Source: Comamonadaceae bacterium
GTDB lineage: Bacteria; Pseudomonadota; Gammaproteobacteria; Burkholderiales; Burkholderiaceae_C
DNA: 64,000 nucleotides
Reading direction: 5' to 3'
Assembly (NCBI GenBank): GCA_947476465.1
Contig: CANJQN010000003.1
Span: forward strand, 120,412 to 184,411
Part shown: positions 8,502 through 22,828 of the stretch, piece by piece
How positions within the stretch are numbered: the stretch's first letter is position 1
Layout of the letters: the number at the start of each line of letters is the position of its first letter
The notes under the pieces: generated by a model
What the model was told of the DNA's origin: nothing
What the model saw: only the letters and a program-made list of their open reading frames with translations
Database searches by the model: none
Program-made: the position numbers and the translations under genes

Positions 8502-9719
8502 ATGCACACAAATCCCGCCGACGTCAAGCTGCCCCACGGCGCGTTGCATGGCGTTCGCATCCTCGATCTTTCGCAGATCGCGGCGGGGCCCTACTGCACG
8601 TCCATGCTGGGAGATTTCGGCGCCACCGTCATCAAGGTCGAACCGCCGGAAGGCGATGCACTGCGCGCCTTCGACGCCGTCTTTTCAGCCGGCGAGAGCG
8701 CCTATTTCTTCGGCGTGAACCGAAGCAAGCGCGACATCGCCCTTGACATCAAGACGCCCGCGGGGAAGGAAGTGCTGCACAGGTTGCTCGCCGAAGCGGA
8801 CGTCGTGGTGCTGTCGATGCGGCCCAGCGCTGTCGCGCGGCTCGGCCTGTGCTACGAAGATCTCGCGCCGCGTTATCCACGCCTGGTGTACTGCCTGATC
8901 ACCGCGTTCGGAGAAACTGGCCCGCGCGCCGAACAGCCCGGCATGGACATCATTGCGCAGGCGCTGGGCGGCATCATGGGCCTGACCGGCGAAGTGGGCG
9001 GCTCGCCGCTCAAGGCCGGCGTTCCAGTGGGCGATTTCCTGGGCTCCTTCCTGGCCTGCCTGGGTATCACGCTGGCGCTGCGCGTGCGAGATCGTGATGG
9101 CGTGGGTCAGAAGGTGTCGATCAACCTGCTGGACGGGCAGGTGTCGCTGCTGGCGAACTACGTGGCTGCCTACGGCCGCACGCATGCCCTGGTGCGCCCG
9201 GTGGGCGGCGGCCATCCGCAGATTGTTCCGTACCAGGTGTTCGAAGCGGCCGACGGGCCCTTCGTGGTCGCCTGCCTCACCGAGCGCTTCTGGCTGCTGC
9301 TATGCGACGCCATCGGCCGTGCCGACTTGAAGGAGCATGCGCAGTTCAAGACCAATCCACTGCGTGTGCGCAACCGGGAGATCCTGGTGCCCCTGCTGGC
9401 CGAGATTTTCCGTACCCGCGAACGCGAGTACTGGATCGCTCAGTTGGGCGCTCTGGACGTACCCGTCTCGCCCATCAATCGGCTCGAGGAAGTCATGGTC
9501 GATCCCCAGGTCCTGCACAACGGCATGATGCTGGAGCTGGAGCATCCCCGCCATGGTGCGGTGCATACCGTCAGCAACCCGGTGCACCTTGCGACCACCC
9601 CAGCCGCGCCGCACGGTTACCCGCCGGGGCTCGGGCAGCACACCGATGCGATTCTCAAGGAACTCGGCTACGCCGCGGAGGCGATCGCTGCACTGAGAGG
9701 CGCCGGCACGGTGCGTTGA
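8502..9719 (+). CDS. CaiB/BaiF family (class III) CoA-transferase
   Basis: Transfers CoA between acyl-CoA donors and free acids. The 405-aa product begins with the family N-terminus LHGVRILDLSQIAAGPYC and has MLGDFGATVIKVEPPEGD. The region around the catalytic aspartate reads PGMDIIAQALGG. I prefer the ATG at 8502 because homology begins a few residues later; an in-frame ATG at 8469 adds 11 residues and neither has a strong Shine-Dalgarno. It diverges from the DUF35/thiolase operon and probably supplies or recycles the CoA thioester used there. Confidence 0.9.
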   Translation: MHTNPADVKLPHGALHGVRILDLSQIAAGPYCTSMLGDFGATVIKVEPPEGDALRAFDAVFSAGESAYFFGVNRSKRDIALDIKTPAGKEVLHRLLAEADVVVLSMRPSAVARLGLCYEDLAPRYPRLVYCLITAFGETGPRAEQPGMDIIAQALGGIMGLTGEVGGSPLKAGVPVGDFLGSFLACLGITLALRVRDRDGVGQKVSINLLDGQVSLLANYVAAYGRTHALVRPVGGGHPQIVPYQVFEAADGPFVVACLTERFWLLLCDAIGRADLKEHAQFKTNPLRVRNREILVPLLAEIFRTREREYWIAQLGALDVPVSPINRLEEVMVDPQVLHNGMMLELEHPRHGAVHTVSNPVHLATTPAAPHGYPPGLGQHTDAILKELGYAAEAIAALRGAGTVR

Positions 9720-9771
9720 GGGGGCAACCCTGCCGGTGTCTACCCGGCGGGTTCGGCGGTACGCCGGGTCG
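9720..9771. terminator. Possible bidirectional terminator between convergent genes
   Basis: The 52 bp between the CoA-transferase stop and the convergent thiolase stop are rich in inverted GC blocks (CCGGTGTCTACCCGGCGGG and CGGCGGTACGCCGGG) that can fold into hairpins. There is no clear T-tract, so this is a weak call. Confidence 0.3.
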
Positions 9772-10977
9772 TTATGCCCGCTCGAAAATCGCGGCGATGC
9801 CCTGACCGCCTCCTATGCACATGGTCTCCAGTGCATAACGCCCACCGCGCCGGCGCAATTCATGCAGCATCGAAGTCATGATGCGAACGCCGGTCGCGCC
9901 GACCGGGTGACCGAGTGAGATTCCCGAACCGTTCACGTTCAGTTTGTCGTCCAGGGCAGCCAGGTCTGTTCCGAAGCCTTTGACGCAGGCCAGTACCTGG
10001 CACGCGAACGCCTCGTTGATTTCGATCAAGTCCATGTTTTCAAGCGAAAGACCCGTGCGCGCCAACAGTTTGTTCACTGCGGGCACAGGCCCGATACCCA
10101 TGCGTGATGGCTCGCAGCCCGCCGCCGCCCAACCCTTAAACCAGGCGACTGGCTCGAGCCCGAGCGCTTCCAGCCGGTCTTCCGCAACGACCAGGCAAGC
10201 GGCTGCGGCATCGTTCTGTTGGCAGGCATTGCCGGCGGTCACAACGCCGTCGCGCACGATGGGCCGCAGCTTTGCCAAGGATGCCGGGGAAACATCGGTG
10301 CGCACGCCCTCATCGCGGTCGACCGAGACCGGATCGCCCTTGCGCTGCGGAACGGCGACTGGAACGACTTCAGCGGTGAAACGGCCGTCGGCCCAGGCAG
10401 CTGCGGCGCGTTGATGGCTGCGTGCCGCATAGGCGTCGGCCTCTTCACGGGAGATGGACCAGTCACGCGCAAGGTTCTCTGCCGTCTCGATCATCCCGCT
10501 GATGGGGCCGAAACGTGATTCAGGCTGCGAACGCTCACGCCCGCGCTCAAGCCGATCATGGAGTGTCACTGAACCAGCACGGCTTCCCCAGCGCATGCTG
10601 GTGGTGTAGTACTCCACATTGCTCATGCTTTCCACACCACCCGCCATGACGATGTCAGCGGCGCCAGACTGCACCATCATGGCCGCAGTGGCGACGGCCT
10701 GCAGCCCACCGCCACATCGTCGGTCAAGTTGCATGCCAGCCACTTCGATCGGGAAACCGGCTTCCAGGGCGATCCAGCGACCCGTGCAGGGTGTTTCACC
10801 GTTCATGTAGCTCTGCGAAAAGATGACCTCGTCGAGCAAGGCGGGATCAAGCCCAGCTCGCGTGACCACGGCGCGCGCGATGGCAGCGCCCAGCGCTTCG
10901 ACGGGAATGGACTTCAGTGCCCCGCCATAGGAACCCACCGGTGTACGCAGGGGTGAAACGATTGCGGCCCTTCTCAT
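9772..10977 (-). CDS. Acetyl-CoA acyltransferase (thiolase)
   Basis: A classical biosynthetic/degradative thiolase of 401 aa. The nucleophilic Cys lies in DRRCGGGLQAV (about residue 88). The NEAFACQVLA motif, GHPVGATGVR histidine motif and CIGGGQG catalytic Cys are all present. The start at 10977 is set by GAGGAG eight bases upstream (MRRAAIVSPLRTPVG); the track's 19-residue extension is not supported. It is transcribed alone, divergently from the MmgE/PrpD gene. Unlike the two thiolase-fold proteins paired with DUF35, it has a complete active site and could perform the terminal thiolysis of the neighbouring pathway. Confidence 0.93.
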   Translation of the reverse strand: MRRAAIVSPLRTPVGSYGGALKSIPVEALGAAIARAVVTRAGLDPALLDEVIFSQSYMNGETPCTGRWIALEAGFPIEVAGMQLDRRCGGGLQAVATAAMMVQSGAADIVMAGGVESMSNVEYYTTSMRWGSRAGSVTLHDRLERGRERSQPESRFGPISGMIETAENLARDWSISREEADAYAARSHQRAAAAWADGRFTAEVVPVAVPQRKGDPVSVDRDEGVRTDVSPASLAKLRPIVRDGVVTAGNACQQNDAAAACLVVAEDRLEALGLEPVAWFKGWAAAGCEPSRMGIGPVPAVNKLLARTGLSLENMDLIEINEAFACQVLACVKGFGTDLAALDDKLNVNGSGISLGHPVGATGVRIMTSMLHELRRRGGRYALETMCIGGGQGIAAIFERA

Positions 10978-11124
10978 CAGCGACTCCTCATTTAATGTCG
11001 TTGAACCTACGATAACGCATCTGGCAATCAACACTGGCCCGCAGCGAATTGCGTGCGCGTATAAACCCGAGGAAGTCTCAGCGCAAATAAACGCAATGAT
11101 CGCTACGTTTTTTCAAATACAAAG
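10978..11124. promoter_or_regulatory. Divergent promoter region, thiolase / MmgE-PrpD
   Basis: About 147 bp between two divergent starts. It is AT-richer than its surroundings and includes GCGTATAAACC and a TTTTTTCAAATAC stretch next to the plus-strand start. ATTGCG and CGCAAT copies (about 11050 and 11090) form a loose inverted pair; whether this is an operator is unknown. Confidence 0.35.
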
Positions 11125-12525
11125 ATGAACACCTATCCTGCAGCCATGAGAGGCACCACTGAAGTCCTCTGCGCCTTCGTCCTCGACGGCCGCTACGAGA
11201 ATTTTCCACCGGCCGTGGTCAAGGAGGCCAAGCACCACATCCTCGACGTTTTCGGGGCGATGCTGGGCGGCATCGACGAGCCGGCGTCGAAGATCGCGGC
11301 CGAGTTCGCCCGCAACAGCGGCGGCACTGAGGAGGCGGGCGTGATCGGCGCCGGCTTTCGCAGCTCGGTCGTCAATGCGGCCTTCGTCAACGGCATATCC
11401 GGCCATGCGCTGGAGATCGAAGCGGTGGGCCGCGCGCCCGGCAGCGACACGCTCACCCTGGTTGCCGCCGCGCTGTCCCTGGCCGAGAAATACAAGCTCA
11501 GCGGCAAGCAGGTGATCGAATACGTGGTGCTGGCCGAAGAGTTCCAGGGCCGGCTGGGGCTGGCCGCGCCGGGCGGTTCGGGCCGCGGCCATTGCGGCTT
11601 GAACCTGTATGCGCCGCCGGCGATTGCCGCGGCCTGCGGCCGGGTGATGGGGATGGACCTGATGCAAACGCGCATGGCGGTCGGCCTGGCGCTGTCGCGC
11701 GCTTCAGGCTATTACCGCCACACCGGGACGATGGCCCACACGCACGAGTCCGGGCTGGCGTGCCGGGGCGGCATCGAGGCCGCGATGCTCGCAACCTCGG
11801 GCATGACCGCCGACGCCAGTCTGCTCGAGGGCAAGGGCGGCTTCGTCGATCTGATGTGCGCCTGGGACCGCGGCAACGACCTGGACGTCGCCACCGCGAA
11901 CCTGGGCGATCCGTACTACCTCGTGTCCCCGGGCCTGAGCGTCAAGAAATACGGCTGCTGCTTCCTGGCCCACCGGCCGATGGATGCGCTCATGCACTTG
12001 ATGGCGCATCACAAGCTCAGTGAGTCGGACGTGGCCGCGGTCACGGTCGAGGTGAACGCCTTGACGGCGCGCATCATGAAGTGCGCCGATCCGCAGGACG
12101 GCGACCAGGCGAAGTTCAGCATGGAGCATGCGCTGGCTGCCGTGCTGGCTGACGGCAAGGTCCAGATGCCCTACGTGTTGCCTTTCAGTGACGCGGGCGC
12201 GCTCGATCCGCGCTATGTGCGCGCGCGATCACGGGTCAAGATGGTGGTGCGCGATGATCTGCCGCCCGGCCTGGCCACCGGGGCCGCGCCACCGGTGACG
12301 GTACGCTTGAAGAGCGGCGCGACCTTGACTGAGACGGCGGTGGGACTGTTTCGCGGCAGCCCGGAGAACCCACTCGACGACGACGAGCTGCTCGATCGCT
12401 ATCACACCTGCGCGGCCCACACGCTGTCGCCCGCGGCCGTGGAACGCACAAGCGAGATTTTGCTGAACCTCGAACAGTGTTCCGACCTGAGCGAACTCAT
12501 GCGCATCGGCACTTTCGGCCGCTAG
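11125..12525 (+). CDS. MmgE/PrpD family protein
   Basis: A 466-aa member of the 2-methylcitrate dehydratase/cis-aconitate decarboxylase-like superfamily. Family features seen include AKHHILDVFGAMLGG near residue 35, FVNGISGHALEIEAVG near 90, the AAHTHES-like segment MAHTHESGLACRGGI near 202, and YGCCFLAHRPMDALM near 275. Members act as dehydratases, decarboxylases or isomerases on small carboxylates; this one cannot be assigned. The ribosome site is weak; an alternative ATG lies at 11146. It diverges from the thiolase and probably belongs to the same catabolic neighbourhood. Confidence 0.88.
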   Translation: MNTYPAAMRGTTEVLCAFVLDGRYENFPPAVVKEAKHHILDVFGAMLGGIDEPASKIAAEFARNSGGTEEAGVIGAGFRSSVVNAAFVNGISGHALEIEAVGRAPGSDTLTLVAAALSLAEKYKLSGKQVIEYVVLAEEFQGRLGLAAPGGSGRGHCGLNLYAPPAIAAACGRVMGMDLMQTRMAVGLALSRASGYYRHTGTMAHTHESGLACRGGIEAAMLATSGMTADASLLEGKGGFVDLMCAWDRGNDLDVATANLGDPYYLVSPGLSVKKYGCCFLAHRPMDALMHLMAHHKLSESDVAAVTVEVNALTARIMKCADPQDGDQAKFSMEHALAAVLADGKVQMPYVLPFSDAGALDPRYVRARSRVKMVVRDDLPPGLATGAAPPVTVRLKSGATLTETAVGLFRGSPENPLDDDELLDRYHTCAAHTLSPAAVERTSEILLNLEQCSDLSELMRIGTFGR

Positions 12526-12692
12526 TAGCACCGGTCGTCCCGCTGCGGCAGACCCCAGCGCAATCGCCTGTATCGACTGTTGAGCTCGCCGTCGCGGGCG
12601 GCAGATATGACAGTGCCCACAGGCTTACCGCATTGCCGCGCCGCCGATGGCTCCCTAGAGTGCGTGCTGGCACTACCTACAGGGAGTATTTG

Positions 12693-13493
12693 ATGAATCG
12701 CCAGCCGCCGCATGCCGTCGCACCCACCCTGGTGCCCGGCGCCATCGCTCGTCGGGCTGGCACACCTTTCGCGCTGGAGTGGGCGCCGCCGCTGCGGCTG
12801 CTGATTGAAGAGCCGCCCTCCCCCGACCCCGACCCCGTGTCCCTGGGCCTGTGCCGCCGCCACCGCGCCTTCAGCGACCGCATCGCCAGCGCCCAACAGG
12901 GAGGTGTGCTGCTGGTGCAGGGCCTGGACGAGACGCGCCTGCTGGACTCACTGGCGCTAGACGCGGCCGGCCCTACCCTGCTCCATGCGCAATCGGTGCA
13001 TCTGCTGGCCCGGCTGGTGCGCGACCATCGTTGGCAGCCGCTGGTGCGCCGCGCCGGCACCTTCCAGGCGGCGTTCGTCGTTCCCCATCGCTCGCCGCTG
13101 CACAGCCTGGCCGACACGCGGGGCGCACGGTTCCTGATGCCGCCACGGCAAGCCAATGCCGCCAGCCTCGCCTGTGCGGCGCTGCGGCGCGCGGGCATCG
13201 ATGCGCCTCGGGTGCACCATCTGAGCTACGCGCAGGCGGTGCTGGCCATGGTTGCGTCGGGTGCGTACGACGTGGCCGTGGCCGACCTGCGCGACCTGCC
13301 CGAGGGCTGGGGCCGCGTGCTCGCCCTCACGCCGCCAGTGGCCGACGCCTGCCTGGCGGCTTCGCCCGAGGTGGCGCCCGATCTCGCGCAGGCGGTGGTC
13401 GAGTGCCTGCTGGCCCCGCGCGACGAGGCGCCAGAGCCGCAGCACTGGGTGCGTGCCAGCACAGACGAGTACCTGGCACTGCTGGAGGACTGA
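12693..13493 (+). CDS. PhnD-like periplasmic-binding-fold protein without an obvious signal peptide
   Basis: A 266-aa protein with the type-2 binding-protein fold of the phosphate/phosphonate (PhnD) group. The core reads SLADTRGARFLMPPRQANAASLACAALRRAGID, followed by AQAVLAMVASGAYDVAVADLRDLPEG. The N-terminal 60 residues are proline/arginine-rich with no clear hydrophobic leader, so export is doubtful and a cytoplasmic sensory or orphan role is possible. The start at 12693 follows AGGGAG; the track's longer ORF overlaps the MmgE gene. No ABC permease or ATPase lies next to it. The ligand is unknown. Confidence 0.6.
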   Translation: MNRQPPHAVAPTLVPGAIARRAGTPFALEWAPPLRLLIEEPPSPDPDPVSLGLCRRHRAFSDRIASAQQGGVLLVQGLDETRLLDSLALDAAGPTLLHAQSVHLLARLVRDHRWQPLVRRAGTFQAAFVVPHRSPLHSLADTRGARFLMPPRQANAASLACAALRRAGIDAPRVHHLSYAQAVLAMVASGAYDVAVADLRDLPEGWGRVLALTPPVADACLAASPEVAPDLAQAVVECLLAPRDEAPEPQHWVRASTDEYLALLED

Positions 13494-13539
13494 GAAATCC
13501 GGGCAGCGCCGGTGACCGAAATCGGCCCTGATCGTGGGC

Positions 13540-14079
13540 CTAGTCGTCCTGCCCCGCATCCAGCCCGGGGAACAACACCTCGGTGAAGCCAAAGCGCGTG
13601 AAATCGCGCACCCGCATCGGGTACAGCTTGCCGATGAGGTGGTCGCATTCATGCTGCACCACCCGGGCATGAAAGCCCTCGACCGTGCGGTCGATCGGAT
13701 CGCCATAGGGGTCGAACCCGGTGTAGCGAATGCGGTGCCAGCGCGGCACCACGGCGCGCAGGCCGGGCACCGACAGGCAGCCTTCCCAGCCCTCTTGCTC
13801 TTCGTCGCCCAGCGGCGTGATCACGGGGTTGATCAGCACGGTGCGTGGCACCACCGGTGCATCGGGGTAGCGCGGGTTCACCGCATCGCCGCCGAAGATC
13901 ACCACCTGCAGGTCGACGCCGATCTGCGGCGCCGCCAGCCCCGCACCATCGGCTGCCGCCATGGTCTGGGCCAGGTCGCCGATGAGCAGGTGCAGCGCAT
14001 CGGTGTCGAACTCGGTCACGGGCTGGGCCACGCGCAAAAGGCGCTCATCGCCCATCTTGAGGATCTGTCGAACGGTCAT
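13540..14079 (-). CDS. def: Peptide deformylase
   Basis: Removes the formyl group from the N-terminal methionine of nascent proteins. All three metal/active-site motifs are present: [16 protein letters not shown] and QHECDHL (Cys and two His ligands, catalytic Glu). The product is about 179 aa. I start at [15 protein letters not shown] (14079), the usual family beginning. Other in-frame ATGs lie at 14088, 14091 and 14109; the last overlaps the hrpA stop as ATGA and could couple the two genes. It lies directly downstream of hrpA. Confidence 0.95.
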   Translation of the reverse strand: MTVRQILKMGDERLLRVAQPVTEFDTDALHLLIGDLAQTMAAADGAGLAAPQIGVDLQVVIFGGDAVNPRYPDAPVVPRTVLINPVITPLGDEEQEGWEGCLSVPGLRAVVPRWHRIRYTGFDPYGDPIDRTVEGFHARVVQHECDHLIGKLYPMRVRDFTRFGFTEVLFPGLDAGQDD

Positions 14080-14105
14080 GGTGCGCATCATAGGTTCGCG
14101 CGGGG

Positions 14106-17100
14106 TCATGTCGTCAGCTGGGCCCAAACCTTGTCCAGGCGCTTGACGCTCACTGGCTGCGGCGTGCGCAGCTCTTGCGCGAAAAAGCTCACCCTCAGCT
14201 CCTCCAGCAGCCAGCGGAACTCCAACATGCGCTCATCGACCGCGCCCTTGCGCTCTGCCACCAGGCGCCAGTAGCGCTGCTCCTGCAGCTTGAGCTCGGC
14301 CAGGCGAGTCGCATCGCGGGCCGGGTCTGCGCGCAGCTTGTCCAGGCGCAGCACGATGGCCTTGAGGTAGCGCGCGCAGTGCTGCAGCGCGAGCCACGGC
14401 GTGTCCTTCAGGAAGCGCTTGGGCACCAGGCGCTGCAGTTGCTGCGTGGCGTCTTGCGTGGCCTCGGGGGCGTTCTTGGTGTCCTTGACCTTGCGCGTGG
14501 CGCTCGCGTACTCGGCCAGCACGATGGCGGCCAGGCGCGCCACCTCGTTGGCGATCAGGGTCAGCCGCCCGCGGCCCTCGTCGACGCGGCGCTTGAAGGC
14601 GGGCTCGTCGGCGGGCAGCGGCTCTTGCAGGAAGGCCCGGTCCAGGGCGACGTCGATCACCTGCTCGCGCAATTCGTCCAGCGTGCCCAGGGGCATGTAG
14701 GCCACGGCCATTTTCTGCAGGTCGGGGATGTTCTTTTCCAGGTACTTGAGGGCGTCGCGAATCTGCAGCGCGAAGAGGCGGCGCAGGCCGGCGCGGTGCT
14801 TGGCGGCCGCCACGTCGGGCTCGTCGAACACCTCGATGGTGACCGCGTCGCCCAGGTCGACCAGGGCCGGAAAACCGATCAGGCTGGTGCCGCCCTTGCG
14901 GATTTCCATCAGCTCGGGCAGCTCGCCGAATGACCAGCTGGTGTAGCGCTGGCCCGGTTGCACGGCCGGTGCGCTGGCGGCTGCGGGGCGGCTGGCCTGC
15001 GCACCCTGCGTCGCGGTCGCCCCCGGCGAAGCGACGGCGTTGGGCTCACGCGAGGGCGGTGCCGCTGGGGCCTTGAGCGTCGCCAGCGCCTGAAACGCAC
15101 CGCGCGCCTTGGCGCCCCATTCGGCCTTGAGCGCACCCAGGTTGCGGCCCATGCCCAGCTGGCGGCCATGTTCATCCACCACAAGGATGTTCATGAACAG
15201 GTGGGCGGGCACCATGTCGAGCTTGAAATCCGCGCGTTTGACGTCCAGGCTGGTCGCGTCGCGCACACGCTTTAGCAATGCATCGTTCAACGAACCCTGC
15301 GCCCAGGCGGCGGGGCCAGTCATCTCGGCGGCCAGGCGGGTGGCCGATTCGGGCAGGGGCACGAAGCGTGACCGCGGCTTTTGCGGCAGGCTTTTGAGCA
15401 GCGCCTGGATCTTGTCCTTGAGCATCCCCGGCACCAGCCACTCGCAGCGGTCCTCGTTGACCTGGTTCAACACGAACAGCGGCACGCTCACGGTGAGGCC
15501 GTCGCGCGCGTCGCCGGGCTCGTGCAGGAAGCTGGTGCCGCAGTCCACGCCGCCCAGCTTGATCGTGCGCGGGAAGGCTTCGGTGGTGATGCCGGCGGCC
15601 TCATGGCGCATCAGCTCGTCGCGTGTGAGCTTGAGCAGCTCGGGCTTGTTGCGGCTCTCGGTGCGATACCAGGCCTCGAAGGTGCGGCCGTTGTAGACGT
15701 CGGCCGGGATCTGCTGGTCATAAAAGGCGAAGATCAGCTCGGGGTCGACCAGCACGTCCTGGCGGCGCGACTTGTGCTCCAGTTCGCCCACCTTGGTCAC
15801 CAGGCGCTGGTTGGCGGCCAGGAAGGCCAGCGGGGTGTCCCACTGCCCTTCCACCAGGCCTTCGCGGATGAAGATCTCACGGGCGCCGGGCTGGTCGACC
15901 CGCGCGAAAGGCACGCGCCGGCCGCTGTAGATCACCAGGCCATACAGCGTGGCGCGCTCCAGGGCCACCACCTCGGCCTGCTTTTTCTCCCAATGCGGAT
16001 CGAGCAGCTGCTTGCGCAGCAGGTGGCCGGCGACCTCCTCCACCCACTGCGGCTCGATGTTGGCGATGCCCCGGCCGAACAGGCGCGTGGTCTCGACCAG
16101 TTCGGCGCAGACGATCCAGCGGCCCGGGCGCTTTTTGAGGTGGGCGCCGGGATGCCGGTGGAACTTGATGCCGCGCGCGCCCAGGTATTCGGATGATCCG
16201 GCGCCCGGGGCAGCGGCGTCTTCCATCTTCCAGCCGATGTTGCCCAGAAGGCCCGCCAGCATCGATTTGTGCAGTGACTCGTACGAGGCCGGCTCGGGAT
16301 TGAGCTTCCACTTGTGCTCGGTGACCACCGTGAGCAGCTGGCTGTGGATATCGCGCCATTCACGTACGCGCCGCACGTTGACGAAGGACTTGCGCAGCAG
16401 CTGCTCGTATTGGCGGTTGGACAGCTTGTGGCGGGGCCCTTCGACGAGCTCAGGGCGAACGGTTTGGGTGCGAGCTGAGCTCCCCTCGGCTCGGGTTGAG
16501 CTCCCCTCGGCTCGGGTTGAGCTCCCCTCGGCTCGGGTTGAGCTCCCCTCGGCTCGGGTTGAGCTCCCCTCCGTTCGGGTTGAGCGCCCCTCGGCTCGGG
16601 TTGAGCGCCCCTCGGCTCGGGTTGAGCTCCCCTCCGTTCGGGTTGAGCTCCCCTCCGTTCGGGTTGAGCTCCCCTCCGTTCGGGTTGAGCTCCCCTCCGT
16701 TCGGGCTGAGCCCCCCTCCGTTCGGGCTGAGCCTGTCGAAGCCCCGCCCCGCGCATCGTGGATCCACTTCCACAGGTTCAGGTAACCCGAGAACTCGCTC
16801 TTGTCGTCGTCGAACTTCGCATGCTGCTGATCGGCCTGTGCCTGCATGTCCAGCGGGCGGTCGCGCACGTCCTGCACCGACAGGGCCGCGGCCACCACCA
16901 GCACCTCCTCCAGCGCGCCACGTTGGCGAGCCTCCAAGATCATGCGGCCCACGCGCGGATCGAGCGGCAGGCGGGCCAGCTCGCGGCCGATGTCCGTCAG
17001 ATCGTTCGCGTCGTCCACCGCGCCCAGCTCGCCCAGCAACTGGTAGCCGTCGGTGATGGCACGCCGCTGCGGCGCCTCCAGGAAGGGAAAGTCTTCCACC

Positions 17101-18290
17101 GTGCCCAGGTGCAGCGACTTCATGCGCAAGATCACCCCGGCCAGCGACGAGCGCAGGATCTCGGGGTCGGTAAAGCGCGGCCGGCCGTTGAAATCGGCCT
17201 CGTCGTACAGGCGGATGCAGATGCCGTCGGCCACCCGCCCGCAGCGGCCGGCCCGCTGGTTGGCGGCGGCCTGGCTGATCGGTTCGACCAGCAGTTGCTC
17301 GACCTTGGTGCGAAAGCTGTAACGCTTGACGCGGGCGGTCCCGACGTCGATCACATAGCGGATGCCCGGCACCGTGAGCGAAGTCTCGGCCACGTTGGTG
17401 GCCAGGATGATGCGCCGGCCGCTGTGCGAATCGAAGATGCGGTCTTGCTCGGCCTGCGACAGGCGGGCGAACAGGGGCAGCACCTCGGCATTGCGGGTCA
17501 GCGGGCTGTGCGCCAGGTGGCCGCGCAGGTGGTCGGCCGCCTCGCGGATCTCGCGCTCGCCGGGCAGAAAAATCAGGATGTCGCCCCCAGCATTCCCCTG
17601 CCACAACTCGTCCACGCCCTCGGCGATGGCCTCATTGAGCCCGCGTTCGCGCGACTCTTCAAACGGCCGCCAGCGCTGCTCCACCGGGAACATCCGCCCC
17701 GACACGTACAGCACCGGCGCCGGGCCCTGGGTGGACGAAAAATGTTTGGCGAAGCGCTCGGCGTCGATGGTGGCCGAGGTGACGACGATCTTCAGGTCGG
17801 GCCGGCGCGGCAGGATCTGCCGCAGGTGCCCCAGCAGAAAATCGATGTTGAGGCTGCGCTCGTGGGCCTCGTCGATGATCAGCGTGTCGTAGGCCTGCAG
17901 CAGCGGATCGGTCTGGGTCTCGGCCAGCAGGATGCCGTCGGTCATGAGCTTGACCGATGCATCGCGCGAGAGCCTGTCCTGAAAGCGCACCTTGAAGCCC
18001 ACCACTTCGCCCAGCGGCGTGTCCAGCTCCTGCGCGATGCGCTTGGCCACGCTGCTGGCGGCGATACGCCGGGGCTGGGTGTGGCCGATCAGGCGCGGCC
18101 GCTCGCCGGGTTTGGCGTTGACCTTTCCGCGGCCCAGGGCCAGGGCGATCTTGGGCAGCTGGGTGGTCTTGCCCGAGCCGGTTTCGCCGCAGACGATGAC
18201 CACCTGGTGCGCCGCGATCGCGGCCATGATCTCCTCGCGGCGCGCGGATACCGGCAGGGATTCGGGAAAGGTGATGCGAAGAGCGGACAA
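14106..18290 (-). CDS. hrpA: ATP-dependent RNA helicase HrpA with a REP-derived tandem-repeat insert
   Basis: A DEAH-box helicase with Walker [29 protein letters not shown]-type motif III ([11 protein letters not shown]) and motif VI region NQRAGRCGR. The long C-terminal HrpA-specific domain ends in [13 protein letters not shown]. The protein is 1394 aa, about 100 longer than usual. Residues ~516-617 are a low-complexity insert of about 12 copies of a 7-residue unit ([14 protein letters not shown]) encoded by 21-bp DNA repeats. The insert lies just after [13 protein letters not shown], between the ratchet region and the [12 protein letters not shown] segment. The track start is TTG, and the first ATG (Met22) directly precedes the helicase core. 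The reading frame stays open through the insert, so the gene is probably functional. Confidence 0.93.
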   Translation of the reverse strand: MSALRITFPESLPVSARREEIMAAIAAHQVVIVCGETGSGKTTQLPKIALALGRGKVNAKPGERPRLIGHTQPRRIAASSVAKRIAQELDTPLGEVVGFKVRFQDRLSRDASVKLMTDGILLAETQTDPLLQAYDTLIIDEAHERSLNIDFLLGHLRQILPRRPDLKIVVTSATIDAERFAKHFSSTQGPAPVLYVSGRMFPVEQRWRPFEESRERGLNEAIAEGVDELWQGNAGGDILIFLPGEREIREAADHLRGHLAHSPLTRNAEVLPLFARLSQAEQDRIFDSHSGRRIILATNVAETSLTVPGIRYVIDVGTARVKRYSFRTKVEQLLVEPISQAAANQRAGRCGRVADGICIRLYDEADFNGRPRFTDPEILRSSLAGVILRMKSLHLGTVEDFPFLEAPQRRAITDGYQLLGELGAVDDANDLTDIGRELARLPLDPRVGRMILEARQRGALEEVLVVAAALSVQDVRDRPLDMQAQADQQHAKFDDDKSEFSGYLNLWKWIHDARGGASTGSARTEGGSARTEGSSTRTEGSSTRTEGSSTRTEGSSTRAEGRSTRAEGRSTRTEGSSTRAEGSSTRAEGSSTRAEGSSTRAEGSSARTQTVRPELVEGPRHKLSNRQYEQLLRKSFVNVRRVREWRDIHSQLLTVVTEHKWKLNPEPASYESLHKSMLAGLLGNIGWKMEDAAAPGAGSSEYLGARGIKFHRHPGAHLKKRPGRWIVCAELVETTRLFGRGIANIEPQWVEEVAGHLLRKQLLDPHWEKKQAEVVALERATLYGLVIYSGRRVPFARVDQPGAREIFIREGLVEGQWDTPLAFLAANQRLVTKVGELEHKSRRQDVLVDPELIFAFYDQQIPADVYNGRTFEAWYRTESRNKPELLKLTRDELMRHEAAGITTEAFPRTIKLGGVDCGTSFLHEPGDARDGLTVSVPLFVLNQVNEDRCEWLVPGMLKDKIQALLKSLPQKPRSRFVPLPESATRLAAEMTGPAAWAQGSLNDALLKRVRDATSLDVKRADFKLDMVPAHLFMNILVVDEHGRQLGMGRNLGALKAEWGAKARGAFQALATLKAPAAPPSREPNAVASPGATATQGAQASRPAAASAPAVQPGQRYTSWSFGELPELMEIRKGGTSLIGFPALVDLGDAVTIEVFDEPDVAAAKHRAGLRRLFALQIRDALKYLEKNIPDLQKMAVAYMPLGTLDELREQVIDVALDRAFLQEPLPADEPAFKRRVDEGRGRLTLIANEVARLAAIVLAEYASATRKVKDTKNAPEATQDATQQLQRLVPKRFLKDTPWLALQHCARYLKAIVLRLDKLRADPARDATRLAELKLQEQRYWRLVAERKGAVDERMLEFRWLLEELRVSFFAQELRTPQPVSVKRLDKVWAQLTT
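16440..16743. repeat. REP-bounded 21-bp minisatellite inside hrpA
   Basis: Twelve contiguous copies of a 21-bp unit (GAGCTCCCCTCGGCTCGGGTT, with CCGTTCGGGTT variants) run from about 16476 to 16727. They are flanked by the arms of an inverted repeat: TTCGACGAGCTCAGGGCGAA on the left and TTCGGGCTGAGCCTGTCGAA on the right. These arms match the REP-like elements at 37.3-37.45 kb. Because 21 is a multiple of three, copy-number change keeps hrpA in frame. No unique spacers are present, so it is not a CRISPR. Confidence 0.9.
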
Positions 18291-18356
18291 GGGCAGCGGC
18301 GCGGGACGGCAAAGCCGGCAATTATCCGCCCGGTCGCCACGGACCCCGTCAGCCGC

Positions 18357-22585
<4,229 letters not shown>

Positions 22586-22828
22586 GGATGACAGCGCAGT
22601 TGGGGTCTTTCGACCCTTATTGTCTCGGATTGCGAGGTCAAACGTAAACCGGTTGCGAGTGGATCGCCATCAAATAATCAAAGAGAATTGAAAATCTGAC
22701 AGACTGCAATCAAAGTAGGCACTTGGTATCTTGTTTGTGCCGCTCCGAAGGCGAGTGCGTTGCGTTCCCGTACACTTTCCCGCATTCCCAGACGCCCCCC
22801 CCGGCCAGGCCGGCTTCCTGCCACATCG
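22586..22828. promoter_or_regulatory. Divergent intergenic region, sensor kinase / argA
   Basis: This 243-bp region is AT-richer than its flanks (for example ATCAAATAATCAAAGAGAAT around 22670) and must hold promoters for both genes. No named operator is recognised. Confidence 0.35.

Noticed and set aside
16474-16735. Possible CRISPR array
   Set aside because: Repeats are contiguous 21-bp units without unique spacers and are translated in frame within hrpA.
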